From NCBI RefSeq assembly GCF_002909375.1, contig NZ_PPXD01000005.1:62001-126000 (forward strand): DNA of 64,000 bases, written 5' to 3'. This document shows, piece by piece, positions 8,664 to 16,280 of the stretch (the stretch's first letter is position 1; each line of letters begins with the position of its first letter). The translations under genes were made by a program, and so were the position numbers. The notes under the pieces are model-generated. The model worked only from the letters and a program-made list of their open reading frames with translations. It had not been told where the DNA came from and ran no database searches. The DNA is from Cryobacterium zongtaii (GTDB lineage Bacteria > Actinomycetota > Actinomycetes > Actinomycetales > Microbacteriaceae).

Positions 8664-9692
8664 TTAAACGACAGGGATGCGGGCGTCGAAGACCGGCCCG
8701 TCGGCGCAGACCAGCGGCCCCTCGACGCTCGGGTCGGTGCGTACCGGGCCGGCACAGCCGTGGCAGTAGCCGAGCCCGCACGCCATGTGGGCCTCGAGCG
8801 AGGCCTGCACGGGTACCCCCCAGTGCGCGCCGAGTTCCGCGGCGAGCCTGGCGAGGACGCCGGCGCCGCAGACCATGATCACGTCGGGCGCGGTGCGCTC
8901 GGGGGTGGCACCGTCGAAGCGTGCGCGGAGGCTGTTCTGCAGTGTGAGCAGGTCGCTGGAGCCGTCGTCGTCGGTGGCCTCGATGATGCGGACGCCCAGC
9001 TCGGCGCAGTCGGCGCGGCCGAGCAGCTGCTCGGCGCTGCGTCCGCTGAGCACCATGGTGGTGCGGATGCCCGTTGTGCGGGCGTCCTCCGCGGCGCCCA
9101 TCACGCCGCAGATGCCCACGCCCCGGCCGATCAGCAAGGCGGAGCGGGTGCCGCTGTCGAATTCGAAGCCGCGACCGAGCGGACCGGTGATCTGCAGGGT
9201 GCCGCCGACGGGAACGGCGGCCAGAGCGCGGGTGCCGCGGCCCACGACGCCGTAGATCATTTCCACGGTGCCGGGCCGGTCGGCGGTCGCCGGTCGGCGG
9301 CGATGGATGGCCATGGGGCGGGGCAGCAGAATCGTGTCGCCGGCGTGCGGCGGCACCGTGATCATGAGGAACTGTCCGGCCAGCGCGGTGTGGGCGATGG
9401 TGCTGCTGGCCACGACAAGGCGGCGGTAGCGCTCCCCCACCGGCTCGTGCACGAGCACCTCGGCGTCGTCCCAGACCGGTTGTGGGCGCGGCACGGTCTG
9501 GCGCGGCCGCACCGAGACCAGGCCGTCGAGCGCCTCGGCATCCGCCTCGGCGAACGCCCGCGCCCGTGCTGCCGCCTCGCGGCTCTGGCGGTACGCCTCC
9601 CGCCGGTCGAGCTCGTCGACGCCGTGCTGAGCCTGTCGAAGTAGACCTGGCGACGGGGCGCCTTCCGAGGCCAGGCTCGCGTCAGCGCTCAT
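8664..9692 (-). CDS. pyrK: Dihydroorotate dehydrogenase electron-transfer subunit-like (PyrK type)
   Basis: A 342-residue ferredoxin reductase-like iron-sulfur flavoprotein. An FAD-binding barrel (PRPMAIHRR, GTLQITGPLGRGFEF) leads to an NAD-binding region (LLIGRGVGICGVMGAAEDA) and a C-terminal [2Fe-2S] cluster with Cys 305, 310, 313 and 329 (CGLGYCHGC...C). This is the PyrK arrangement, which passes electrons from type 1B dihydroorotate dehydrogenase to NAD+. Its ATG shares the A of the pyrD stop (TGATG), so translation is coupled. The first ~90 residues are an unusual charged, Ala/Arg-rich extension absent from typical ~260-residue PyrK. It includes a stretch encoded by a dispersed-repeat-like motif at 9624-9646. 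Confidence 0.88.
   Translation of the reverse strand: MSADASLASEGAPSPGLLRQAQHGVDELDRREAYRQSREAAARARAFAEADAEALDGLVSVRPRQTVPRPQPVWDDAEVLVHEPVGERYRRLVVASSTIAHTALAGQFLMITVPPHAGDTILLPRPMAIHRRRPATADRPGTVEMIYGVVGRGTRALAAVPVGGTLQITGPLGRGFEFDSGTRSALLIGRGVGICGVMGAAEDARTTGIRTTMVLSGRSAEQLLGRADCAELGVRIIEATDDDGSSDLLTLQNSLRARFDGATPERTAPDVIMVCGAGVLARLAAELGAHWGVPVQASLEAHMACGLGYCHGCAGPVRTDPSVEGPLVCADGPVFDARIPVV
9624..9646. repeat. Dispersed-repeat-like motif CTTCGACAGGCTCAGC
   Basis: On the minus strand this reads CTTCGACAGGCTCAGCAC. I recall this as the core of a short repeat scattered in many actinobacterial genomes. Here it falls inside the N-terminal extension of the pyrK-like gene and encodes part of GLLRQAQHGV. 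Only this one copy was seen in the window. Confidence 0.5.
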
Positions 9693-10606
9693 CAGGACAC
9701 CTCCAACTCGAGCAACTCGCGAATACTGCCGACCCCGGCGTCCTGACACCGCTGCCGCAACCCCCGCGCCACCTCCACCGCCGCGAACGGCCGGGCGAAG
9801 CTGGCGGTGCCCACCTGCACGGCGCTGGCTCCCACCGAGAAGTAGTCCAGGGCGTCGTCAACGGTCTGCACTCCACCGCAGGCGATCACCGGGATCTGCA
9901 CCGCCCGGGAGGCCAGCCAGACCAGCCGCAGCACGATCGGTTTGATCGACGGCCCGGACAATCCGCCGATGACGTTGCCGAGAATCGGACGGCGGGTGAG
10001 GGCATCCAGCGGCATCGCCGGAATGGAGTTGGCCACGCAGACGGCGTCGGCGCCGGCCTCCTCGGCGGCGCGGGCACAGTCGGCGATCGAGGCCACCAGC
10101 ACCGGCAGCTTCACGATGATCGGCTTGACGGTGACGAGGCGCACGGCGGCGACCACCTCGCGGATGGCCGCCGGATCCGAGCCGATGTCGGTGCCGTCCC
10201 GGTCGAGGTTGGGGCACGACACATTCAGTTCGAAGGCGGCGCCGTTCTCGCCCAGGGCCGCGACGACCGGGGCGTACTCGCTCGGCCGGTGGCCTCCGAC
10301 GCTGATGATGGTGGGCACGTCGAGGGCCGCGTAGCGCGGATGAAGTGAGGCCAGGTAGCCGGCCGGGCCATGGCTGGGGATGCCGACACTGTTGACCATG
10401 CCCGCGGGAATCTCGGTGAGCCTGTGCACGGGGTTGCCGCCGCGGGCCGAGCCGAAGACGGTCTTGGTGACGGTGGCGCCGAGTTCGGTGACCGGGATGA
10501 GCGCGCCCAGTTCCGGGCCGAAGCAGCCGGAGGCCGGCATCACCGGGGTGCGCAGCGTGAGGCTGCCGATCCGAACGGAGAGGTCCACGGCCGGGGTTCC
10601 CGGCAT
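9692..10606 (-). CDS. pyrD: Dihydroorotate dehydrogenase, catalytic subunit (type 1B)
   Basis: A 304-residue FMN-binding TIM barrel that oxidises dihydroorotate to orotate in pyrimidine synthesis. Conserved blocks are LRTPVMPASGCFG near the start, the active-site Cys in FELNVSCPNLD (Cys as catalytic base marks class 1), KLPVLVASI, and the phosphate-binding CGGVQTVDDALDYFSVGA. The start at 10606 gives the canonical length. The same frame stays open for 87 further codons upstream, through a 21 bp tandem repeat, with possible GTG/ATG starts near 10807 and 10777, so a repetitive extension of ~60-70 residues is possible. It overlaps the pyrK-like gene by one base, matching a PyrD-PyrK heterotetramer. 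Confidence 0.92.
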   Translation of the reverse strand: MPGTPAVDLSVRIGSLTLRTPVMPASGCFGPELGALIPVTELGATVTKTVFGSARGGNPVHRLTEIPAGMVNSVGIPSHGPAGYLASLHPRYAALDVPTIISVGGHRPSEYAPVVAALGENGAAFELNVSCPNLDRDGTDIGSDPAAIREVVAAVRLVTVKPIIVKLPVLVASIADCARAAEEAGADAVCVANSIPAMPLDALTRRPILGNVIGGLSGPSIKPIVLRLVWLASRAVQIPVIACGGVQTVDDALDYFSVGASAVQVGTASFARPFAAVEVARGLRQRCQDAGVGSIRELLELEVS

Positions 10607-10670
10607 GGCTGCTTCAACGGGAAGGGCGTTCGCGGTCGTCCTATATGCGGGTGCGGCGGCGAAGAACACG

Positions 10671-10754
10671 GCGCGGGCATCCGGGAACGCGGCGCGGGCA
10701 TCCGGGAACGCGGCGCGGGCATCCGGGGACGCGGCACGGGCATCCGGGGACGCG
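10671..10754. repeat. Four 21 bp tandem repeats upstream of or within the 5' end of pyrD
   Basis: Units at 10671-10691, 10692-10712, 10713-10733 and 10734-10754, of the form gcgcgggcatccgggRacgcg. Units 1 and 2 are identical; units 3 and 4 carry one or two changes. In the pyrD frame the 21 bp unit encodes the heptapeptide PDARAAF, so copy changes would keep the frame. Confidence 0.9.
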
Positions 10755-11006
10755 GTGTCTGCACGTACGGCGACCATGGGACGACCTGTCTGCGCGGTTG
10801 TCACGGCTTCCGTCTCGCGGAAGCACTCTCTCCGGCGCACCGTGTTCCAGTCTGACCCCCTCGGCACAGGCCTTGTCAGAGCAGAAGGTCCCGGCGCTCT
10901 CGCCGCGCACTGTCGCGCTTGCGGCGCAGGTTACTTCTCGCGGCGGCCCGCCTTCGCCGCCGCGGCCCGCCTTCGCCCCGGCGGCCAGGGTTCCTACACT
11001 GGCCGT

Positions 11007-11044
11007 GAAGCAGTACACGTGCCGCGAAGCAGAGCATGTGCCGC
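11007..11044. repeat. Two 19 bp tandem repeats
   Basis: gaagcagtacacgtgccgc (11007-11025) is followed directly by gaagcagagcatgtgccgc (11026-11044), identical at 16 of 19 positions. They lie in the gene-free stretch between the FMN reductase stop and pyrD. Confidence 0.8.
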
Positions 11045-11139
11045 GGCAGCCCGTCCGGACGGACGGACGACACGCCGCAGCGGCCCCGGGGCCGCCTCGA
11101 GTGAGACGACCGCGGGACCGCGGGTGGTGGCGAAAACTG

Positions 11140-11781
11140 CTAGCGCGGAGGGAACATCCCGGCGGGGTTGAAGTCCGCGGGCAACTCGAAGGGGTCGCGC
11201 ACCCGGCTGGACCGGTCGGATCGGGCGACGAGAGCCGACAGCTCCCCCGCCGCGCGTTCGATCCGGGCCGGCAGGGTCTGCACCCGACTGTCGACGCGGC
11301 CGCCGTCACCGCTGCCCCAGTCCTCCGACGCGGCGAACACCGAGGTGGGCACCACCACGGAGTGCAGGTAGGTGAACATCGGCCGCAGCGCGTAGTCGAG
11401 CGCCAGCGAATGCCGCGGCGTTCCCGCGGTCGCGCCGATCAGCACCGGCTGGTCGGTGAGGGAGCGGTTGTCGATCACGTCGAAGAAACTCTTGAACAGT
11501 CCGCTGTAGCTGGTGGTGAAGATCGGGGTGACGGCGATCAGGCCGTCGGCCGCAGTGACGGCCTCGATCATCTCTTCCAGGCGCGGGTTGGCGAACCCGG
11601 TGAGCATGTTGTTCATGATGTCCTGCGCGTAGTCACGCAGTTCGTAGGTCAGCACCGTGGTGCTCACGCCCTCGTCGGCCAGCCGCGTCACGGTGGCCGT
11701 GGCGAGCTTGTCGGCGAGCAGCCGGGTGGACGACGGCTGGCTGAGCCCGGCGGAGATGACCGCCAGGGTGCGCTCGGTCAT
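11140..11781 (-). CDS. FMN reductase, CE1759 family
   Basis: A 213-residue NAD(P)H-dependent flavin reductase with a flavodoxin-like fold: TLAVISAGLSQPSSTRLLAD forms the phosphate-binding loop, and VTPIFTTSYSGLFKSFFDVI is the flavin-binding strand-loop. Its product, reduced FMN, would feed the monooxygenase encoded just upstream; the two genes overlap by four bases (ATGA). This pairing of an LLM monooxygenase with a dedicated reductase is recurrent in actinobacteria and known by Corynebacterium locus names (CE1758/CE1759). The C-terminal tail is Arg/Ser-rich. The physiological substrate of the pair is not known to me. Confidence 0.9.
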   Translation of the reverse strand: MTERTLAVISAGLSQPSSTRLLADKLATATVTRLADEGVSTTVLTYELRDYAQDIMNNMLTGFANPRLEEMIEAVTAADGLIAVTPIFTTSYSGLFKSFFDVIDNRSLTDQPVLIGATAGTPRHSLALDYALRPMFTYLHSVVVPTSVFAASEDWGSGDGGRVDSRVQTLPARIERAAGELSALVARSDRSSRVRDPFELPADFNPAGMFPPR

Positions 11782-12980
11782 CGCTGCGCTCCCGTCGTGC
11801 CGGCGCCGGCCAAGCCGAAGGCGGCACCGGTCGCCCGGCGGTGCGGAGCGATGGCGGCGGAGGTGTCGAGGTCATTGCGCCCGGCGGATGCTGCGGCAAC
11901 CGGCGCCCGGGAGGCGGCGAACACCAGGGATTCGTGGGTGGGGCCATCCGGCACGTCGGCCGGGCGGTTCTTGGCGAACTCCTTGCGGAGCACGGGCACA
12001 ACCTCCTCGCCGAGCAGGTCGAGCTGCTCGAGCACGGTCTTCAGCGGCAGGCCGGCGTGGTCCATCAGCCAGAGCTGGCGCTGGTAGTCGCCGACGTAGT
12101 CGCGGAAACCGAGGGTGCGGTCGATGACCTCCTGTGGGCTGCCGACGGTGAGCGGGGTCTGCGAGGTGAACTCCTCCATGCTCGGGCCGTTGCCGTAGAC
12201 CGGGGCGTTGTCGAAGTACGGCCGGAACTGACGCTTGGCATCCTGTGAGTTCTTGCTCATGAACACCTGGCCGCCGAGCCCAACCATTGCCTGCGCGGCG
12301 GTGCCGTGGCCGTAGTGCTCGAACCGGTTGCGGTAGTACTTGACCATCTTCGCGGTGTGCGAGGCCGGCCAGAAGATGTGGTTCGAGAAAAAACCGTCGC
12401 CGTAGTACGCGGCCTGCTCGGCGATCTCGGGGCTGCGGATGCTGCCGTGCCAGACGAACGGCGCCACACCGTCGAGCGGGCGCGGGGTGGACTGGAAGCC
12501 CTGCAGCGGGGTGCGGAACTGTCCCTCCCAGTCGACGAAATCCTCACGCCAGAGCCGGCGCAGCAGAGCGTAGTTCTCCAGCGCCAGCGGGATGCCCTGG
12601 CGGATGTCCTGGCCGAACCAGGGGTAGACCGGGCCGGTGTTGCCGCGGCCCAGGGTGAGGTCCACCCGGCCGTCGGCGATGTGCTGGAGCATCGCGAAGT
12701 CCTCGGCGATTTTCACCGGGTCACTGGTGGTGATCAGTGTGGTGGCGGTGGAGAGGATGATGCGCTCGGTTTTGGCCGCGATGTAGCCGAGCATCGTGGT
12801 CGGCGACGAGGGTACGAACGGCGGGTTGTGGTGCTCGCCGGTGGCGAAGACGTCCAGCCCCACCTCTTCGACCTTCTGCGCGATGGTGAGCATGGCCTTG
12901 ATGCGGGCGTGCTCCGTCGGCGTCTGACCCGTGGTGGGATCGGTGGTCAGGTCCCCGACCGTGAAGATTCCGAACTGCAT
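11778..12980 (-). CDS. LLM class flavin-dependent oxidoreductase, CE1758 family
   Basis: A 400-residue luciferase-like TIM-barrel oxidoreductase. Recognisable segments are QFGIFTVGDLTTDPTTG at the start, FATGEHHNPPFVPSSPTT, the flavin-site block DGRVDLTLGRGNTGPVYPWF, and PFVWHGSIRSPEIAEQAAYY. It probably uses FMNH2 from the overlapping downstream reductase and O2 to oxygenate an organic substrate. The last ~45 residues are Ala-rich and poorly conserved. Together with the reductase it forms a tight two-gene operon facing away from the ROK regulator region. Confidence 0.92.
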   Translation of the reverse strand: MQFGIFTVGDLTTDPTTGQTPTEHARIKAMLTIAQKVEEVGLDVFATGEHHNPPFVPSSPTTMLGYIAAKTERIILSTATTLITTSDPVKIAEDFAMLQHIADGRVDLTLGRGNTGPVYPWFGQDIRQGIPLALENYALLRRLWREDFVDWEGQFRTPLQGFQSTPRPLDGVAPFVWHGSIRSPEIAEQAAYYGDGFFSNHIFWPASHTAKMVKYYRNRFEHYGHGTAAQAMVGLGGQVFMSKNSQDAKRQFRPYFDNAPVYGNGPSMEEFTSQTPLTVGSPQEVIDRTLGFRDYVGDYQRQLWLMDHAGLPLKTVLEQLDLLGEEVVPVLRKEFAKNRPADVPDGPTHESLVFAASRAPVAAASAGRNDLDTSAAIAPHRRATGAAFGLAGAGTTGAQR

Positions 12981-13099
12981 TTCCAGCCTCCAAAACTCAA
13001 TGCGTCTGCATGTATATAGGTGTCAACGGCGGATGGCCCGATCCTATTCCCGACCCGGCGTCGCGCGTGGAGGAAGGGCTGTCCTGACGGCCCGTCGGG

Positions 13100-14251
13100 T
13101 CAGTCCGCCACGGCGAACCTGGTCAGGGTGTGCTGGATCGCGACGGCCGCCGCTCCCCTGGCCCAGGAGGACGTGCCGCTGTCGTCGACGGTGATCTGCA
13201 GCGGCGTCGCCTCGGCATCGCGGTCCCCGTGGGCCGCCGCCACGATCTCGTCCGCCACCACCTTCCACAGTCCGATGCCCTCGCCGGAGAGCACGACGGT
13301 GTCGACCATCGCGATGTTGGCGATCAGGGCCACCAGGCGGCCGAGGGCGCGTCCCGAGGCCTGGACGACGGACAGTGCGGCGGGCACTCCCGCCGCGGCC
13401 AGCGCGAGCGCCTCGTCGTACTCCACCGCCCGGCCCAGGGTGTCGCTCACCTGCGCCCGGATGCTGCCCTGGGTGAGCATGGCGTCCGAGCAGCCCCGGT
13501 GTCCGCTGCCGCAGAGCGGCCCGTTCGCATCCAACGGCACGTGTCCGCCGAGGCCGAGGCCGGAGTCCCGGGTGCTGATCACCCGGTCGTCGACCACGAG
13601 CCCGTAACCCACGCCGAGGCCGATCGTGAGCACGGCGAAGCTGGCGGTGCCCCGGCCCGCACCGAACCACTGTTCGGCGGCGGCCAGCCCCACCACGTCA
13701 TTCTCGACCAGCACCGGGATGCCGAGGCCGGCTTCCAGCGCGGAGGCCAGGTCCACGTCACGCCAGGCCAGGAACGGCGCCCGGGCGACGACCCGGGAGC
13801 CGATGACCTGGCCGCCGACAGTCACCCCGAGTGCCGTGATCGGCGCACCGTTGGCGAGTTCGAGCACCAGAGAGCGCAGCTGCCGCACCACCCCGGCCAC
13901 GTCAGTGCCGTCGAGCCGGCGGTGGGCCGAGGAGAGCTCGTTCACGCGCAGGTCGGTGAGCACGCCGAAGGCGCTGTCGCCGGTGAGCTTGACCCCGACG
14001 TAGCGGCGACCCTCCAGGCGCACATCCAGCGGCTTGGTGGGGCGGCCGACCCCGCTGATCAGGGTGTCGCTGACCTCCACAAGCAGGCCGCTGTCGAACA
14101 ACGGCTTACTCAGCCGGGTGAGACTCGCCGGGGACAGTCCGAGGCGGCGCCCCAGGTCGCTGCGCGAGATCGGGCCGTGCATGAGAACGGCACGCGCGAG
14201 GCCCATCGAGGAGTCACCGATCGATGGCGCGGCCCCGGTACTGCCGTACAT
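13100..14251 (-). CDS. ROK family transcriptional regulator
   Basis: A 383-residue ROK repressor. It has an N-terminal winged HTH (GPISRSDLGRRLGLSPASLTRLSKPL) and a C-terminal sugar-kinase-like domain with the ATP/sugar segments GVTVGGQVIGSR and PVLVENDVVGLAAAEQWF. The zinc motif appears as HVPLDANGPLCGSGHRGCSD, a variant of the CxCGxxGC box. These proteins sense sugars and repress carbohydrate genes. It is divergently transcribed from the GH13 glucosidase gene, with 224 bases between the starts, so it probably controls that gene. The ATG at 14251 has AAAGG upstream. Confidence 0.92.
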   Translation of the reverse strand: MYGSTGAAPSIGDSSMGLARAVLMHGPISRSDLGRRLGLSPASLTRLSKPLFDSGLLVEVSDTLISGVGRPTKPLDVRLEGRRYVGVKLTGDSAFGVLTDLRVNELSSAHRRLDGTDVAGVVRQLRSLVLELANGAPITALGVTVGGQVIGSRVVARAPFLAWRDVDLASALEAGLGIPVLVENDVVGLAAAEQWFGAGRGTASFAVLTIGLGVGYGLVVDDRVISTRDSGLGLGGHVPLDANGPLCGSGHRGCSDAMLTQGSIRAQVSDTLGRAVEYDEALALAAAGVPAALSVVQASGRALGRLVALIANIAMVDTVVLSGEGIGLWKVVADEIVAAAHGDRDAEATPLQITVDDSGTSSWARGAAAVAIQHTLTRFAVAD

Positions 14252-14475
14252 CGCGGTCGCCCTTTCCTGGCCCCCGAATCGGGTTGGCTCTCATCTTGAC
14301 ATAGCCGCCCCGCCGGCGCACCGACTGGCGCACCACCCCACGGCACCCCCGCAGTGGTGCCGCCCGAACACCGGACGCTACATTGGACGGACGACTTTTT
14401 TCTGCAGCTAAACCAATTCGCGTGACACCGGATCGCCCGCGCTCGCCCGCGCCGGCCCCGGCCAGGGAGGACCCC

Positions 14476-16194
14476 GTGACCAATCTGCACAGCCGCTCCG
14501 CCGGCACCGACCCCGCCGACACCCAGGACGGCCCGCACACCGCGGCGCCGTGGTGGACCACGGCCGTGGTTTACCAGGTCTATCCGCGCAGCTTCGCGGA
14601 CTCCAACGGCGACGGCGTCGGCGACCTCGGCGGGGTGCGCGGCAAGCTCGGTTACCTCGCCGAGCTCGGCGTGGACGCGATCTGGCTCTCGCCGGTCTAC
14701 CCGTCCCCGCAGCACGACAACGGCTACGACATCCGCGACTACCAGGACATCGACCCGGTGTTCGGCAGTCTGGCCGAGTTCGACCTGCTGCTGGCCGAGG
14801 CCCATGAGCTCGGCATCAAGATCGTGATGGACCTGGTGGTCAACCACACCAGCGACGAGCATCCGTGGTTCGTCGAATCGCGGTCGTCGATCGACAACCC
14901 CAAGCGCGACTGGTACTGGTGGCGCCAGCCCGGCGCGGCCGGCGCCGAGCCGAACGGCTGGGGCAGCGCTTTCAGCGGCCCGGCCTGGACCCTGGATGAG
15001 ACCACCGGTGAGTACTACCTGCACCTGTTCGCCACGCAGCAGCCCGACCTCAACTGGGAGAACCCCGAGGTGCGCCAGGCGGTCTACTCGATGATGAACT
15101 GGTGGCTGGACCGCGGCGTGGACGGGTTCCGGATGGACGTGATCAACTTCATTGCCAAGCAGGTGGAGCTGGTGAGCGGGCCGGCCGCGGCGACCGGGGG
15201 TGGTTCGCCGATGGGCGCGCAGATCCACGAGTACCTGCAGGAGATGCACCGGGCGGTGTTCGCCGGCCGCACCGGAGAGCACCTGACCGTGGGCGAGATG
15301 CCCGGTGTGAGCATTCAGGATGCCGTGCTGTTCACGGATGCGGCCCGCGCCGAGGTCGACATGATCTTCCAGTTCGAGCATGTCTCGCTCGACCAGGGCA
15401 CGCACAAGTTCGACCCGCTGCCGCGCAGCCTGGTGCCGCTGAAGCAGAGCCTGGCCCGCTGGCAGGTCGGCCTGGCGGAGACCGGCTGGAACAGCCTCTA
15501 CCTGAACAACCACGACCAGCCGCGGCTGGTGTCGCGATTCGGCAACGACACCGAGTTCCGGTACGAGTCGGCCACCCTGTGGGCGCTGGTGCTGCACCTG
15601 CACCGCGGCACGCCCTACATCTACCAGGGCGAAGAGATCGGCATGACGAACGTGACGTTCGACACCATCGACCACTACCGGGACATCGAGTCACTCAACC
15701 ACTACCGGGAGGCCGTGGAGCAGTTCGACCAGTCGCCGGCGAGTGTGCTGGCCGGGGTGCACGCCATGGGGCGGGACAACGCGCGCACACCGATGCAGTG
15801 GGACGACTCGGCCCACGCCGGGTTCAGCACCGAAACGCCGTGGCTCGCGGCCAACCCGAATTTTCCGCGCATCAACGTGGCGACCGACCGGGCAGCCGCG
15901 CGCAGCGTGTTCGCGTTCTACCAGCGGCTGATCCAGCTGCGGCACACCGATCCGGTGGTGGCGCTCGGAGCGTTCGAGCTGATCGAACCCGACCACGAGC
16001 AGCTGTACGCGTTCACCCGCATCCTGAACGGCGTGACGTTGCTGGTGCTGGCGAACGTGTCGGATGCGCCGCTGACGGTGCAGGGCGAATGGCTGCCGGA
16101 TGACATCTCCGGTGCCGAGCTGCTGCTGGGCAACTATCCCGGTGACGGTTCCGCGGCGCTCCTGCCGTGGGAGGCCCGCCTGTATCGGCTCTAG
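14476..16194 (+). CDS. GH13 alpha-glucosidase (oligo-1,6-glucosidase/maltodextrin type)
   Basis: A 572-residue cytosolic alpha-glucosidase of glycoside hydrolase family 13. The TIM barrel carries the GH13 motifs DLVVNHTSDEHPWF, GFRMDVINF (nucleophile Asp221), VGEMPG (acid/base Glu274) and NNHDQPR (transition-state Asp347). A C-terminal beta domain follows. It cleaves terminal alpha-1,4 or alpha-1,6 glucose from short oligosaccharides or sucrose-like substrates. The GTG at 14476 is chosen because GGGAGG lies just upstream; the earlier in-frame ATG at 14383 lacks such a site. There is no secretion signal. The divergent ROK regulator suggests sugar-inducible expression. Confidence 0.94.
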   Translation: MTNLHSRSAGTDPADTQDGPHTAAPWWTTAVVYQVYPRSFADSNGDGVGDLGGVRGKLGYLAELGVDAIWLSPVYPSPQHDNGYDIRDYQDIDPVFGSLAEFDLLLAEAHELGIKIVMDLVVNHTSDEHPWFVESRSSIDNPKRDWYWWRQPGAAGAEPNGWGSAFSGPAWTLDETTGEYYLHLFATQQPDLNWENPEVRQAVYSMMNWWLDRGVDGFRMDVINFIAKQVELVSGPAAATGGGSPMGAQIHEYLQEMHRAVFAGRTGEHLTVGEMPGVSIQDAVLFTDAARAEVDMIFQFEHVSLDQGTHKFDPLPRSLVPLKQSLARWQVGLAETGWNSLYLNNHDQPRLVSRFGNDTEFRYESATLWALVLHLHRGTPYIYQGEEIGMTNVTFDTIDHYRDIESLNHYREAVEQFDQSPASVLAGVHAMGRDNARTPMQWDDSAHAGFSTETPWLAANPNFPRINVATDRAAARSVFAFYQRLIQLRHTDPVVALGAFELIEPDHEQLYAFTRILNGVTLLVLANVSDAPLTVQGEWLPDDISGAELLLGNYPGDGSAALLPWEARLYRL

Positions 16195-16219
16195 CGGCAT
16201 CCGCTCGCTTCTAGTGCCG

Positions 16220-16263
16220 AAGGGGACTTCTGCGTCCGGCGTACCGGACGCAGAAGTCCCCTT
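16220..16263. terminator. Perfect 20 bp inverted repeat, probable terminator
   Basis: Two perfectly complementary 20-base arms (16220-16239 and 16244-16263) flank the loop CGTA. They lie between the converging glucosidase and permease genes. The outer bases AAGGGG/CCCCTT leave no long T run, so it could be a long rho-independent-like terminator or a copy of a dispersed palindromic element. Confidence 0.75.
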
Positions 16264-16280
16264 GGTGAACAGTTGCGCGG

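Larger units (their letters stand above)
10607..11139. other. 533-base gene-free stretch upstream of pyrD, rich in tandem repeats
   Basis: No convincing gene is seen. It holds a 4 x 21 bp array (10671-10754), a 16 bp direct repeat (10943-10958 and 10962-10977, gcggcccgccttcgcc) and a 19 bp tandem pair (11007-11025 and 11026-11044). The minus-strand reading frame of pyrD continues open to 10867, so part of it may be translated as a PyrD extension. The pyrD promoter should lie here, but I cannot identify it. Confidence 0.6.

Noticed and set aside
10671-10754. 21 bp repeats as a CRISPR array
   Set aside because: Units are head-to-tail with no unique spacers and unit length below CRISPR repeats; no cas genes nearby.
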